Shown here: in pieces, positions 5,746 to 5,759 of the stretch
How positions within the stretch are numbered: position 1 is the first letter of the stretch
How the letters are laid out: each line of letters opens with the position of its first letter
DNA from: an uncultured Carnobacterium sp.
Lineage (GTDB): Bacteria > Bacillota > Bacilli > Lactobacillales > Aerococcaceae
Reading direction: 5' to 3'
Assembly (NCBI GenBank): GCA_937967765.1
Contig: CALCML010000063.1
Location: 1 to 5,759 of the forward strand
DNA length: 5,759 nt
Notes under the pieces: model-generated
What the model was told of the DNA's origin: nothing
Database searches by the model: none
Seen by the model: the letters and a program-made list of their open reading frames with translations, nothing else
Position numbers and translations under genes: made by a program

Positions 5746-5759
5746 GCATGATTAGTCTA

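Noticed and set aside
5665..5759. Small coding sequence, tRNA or mobile-element end in the 3' tail
   Set aside because: The tail is fully accounted for by two hairpins; there is no ribosome binding site with a start codon, no tRNA-like fold and no duplicated target site.

Overview
This window is an almost gapless run of genes on the + strand from a low-GC Gram-positive bacterium. The AT-rich coding sequence, AGGAG-type ribosome binding sites, GTG starts and gene order point to Firmicutes, most likely Lactobacillales (streptococcal, enterococcal or Granulicatella-like). I cannot name the species. The window holds the 3' part of an extended SirTM operon: a lipoylation-linked protein ADP-ribosylation module of a type described in Staphylococcus aureus and Streptococcus pyogenes.

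Layout. 1-429 is the 3' end of an amidase-signature enzyme gene whose start lies before the window. 444-1652 is an old yellow enzyme (OYE)-like FMN oxidoreductase. 1642-2634 is a luciferase-like (LLM class) flavin monooxygenase. 2636-2968 is GcvH-L, a small stand-alone lipoyl carrier protein. 2961-3755 is a zinc-type macrodomain ADP-ribosyl hydrolase. 3757-4638 is SirTM, a class M sirtuin ADP-ribosyltransferase. 4642-5664 is the lipoate-protein ligase LplA2. The last 95 bases are non-coding and carry two hairpins that look like tandem terminators, one of them a perfect 40-base palindrome. Gaps between genes are 14 bases or less and two junctions overlap, so the run is probably one transcript. 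Its promoter must lie upstream of the window.

How the genes fit together. By analogy with the described systems, LplA2 attaches lipoate to Lys56 of GcvH-L. SirTM then uses NAD+ to ADP-ribosylate lipoylated GcvH-L, and the macrodomain enzyme removes the mark. The two flavoenzymes would provide redox chemistry, possibly involving the lipoyl arm or a response to oxidative stress, but their substrates are unknown. There is no gcvT or gcvP here, so GcvH-L is probably not serving a glycine cleavage complex encoded alongside it.

Most worth a second look: the amidase at the head of the visible run, which could be a lipoamidase (a lipoyl eraser) because known bacterial lipoamidase is an amidase-signature enzyme; the OYE-like protein, which has lost the usual substrate-binding His pair; and the perfect palindrome after lplA2.
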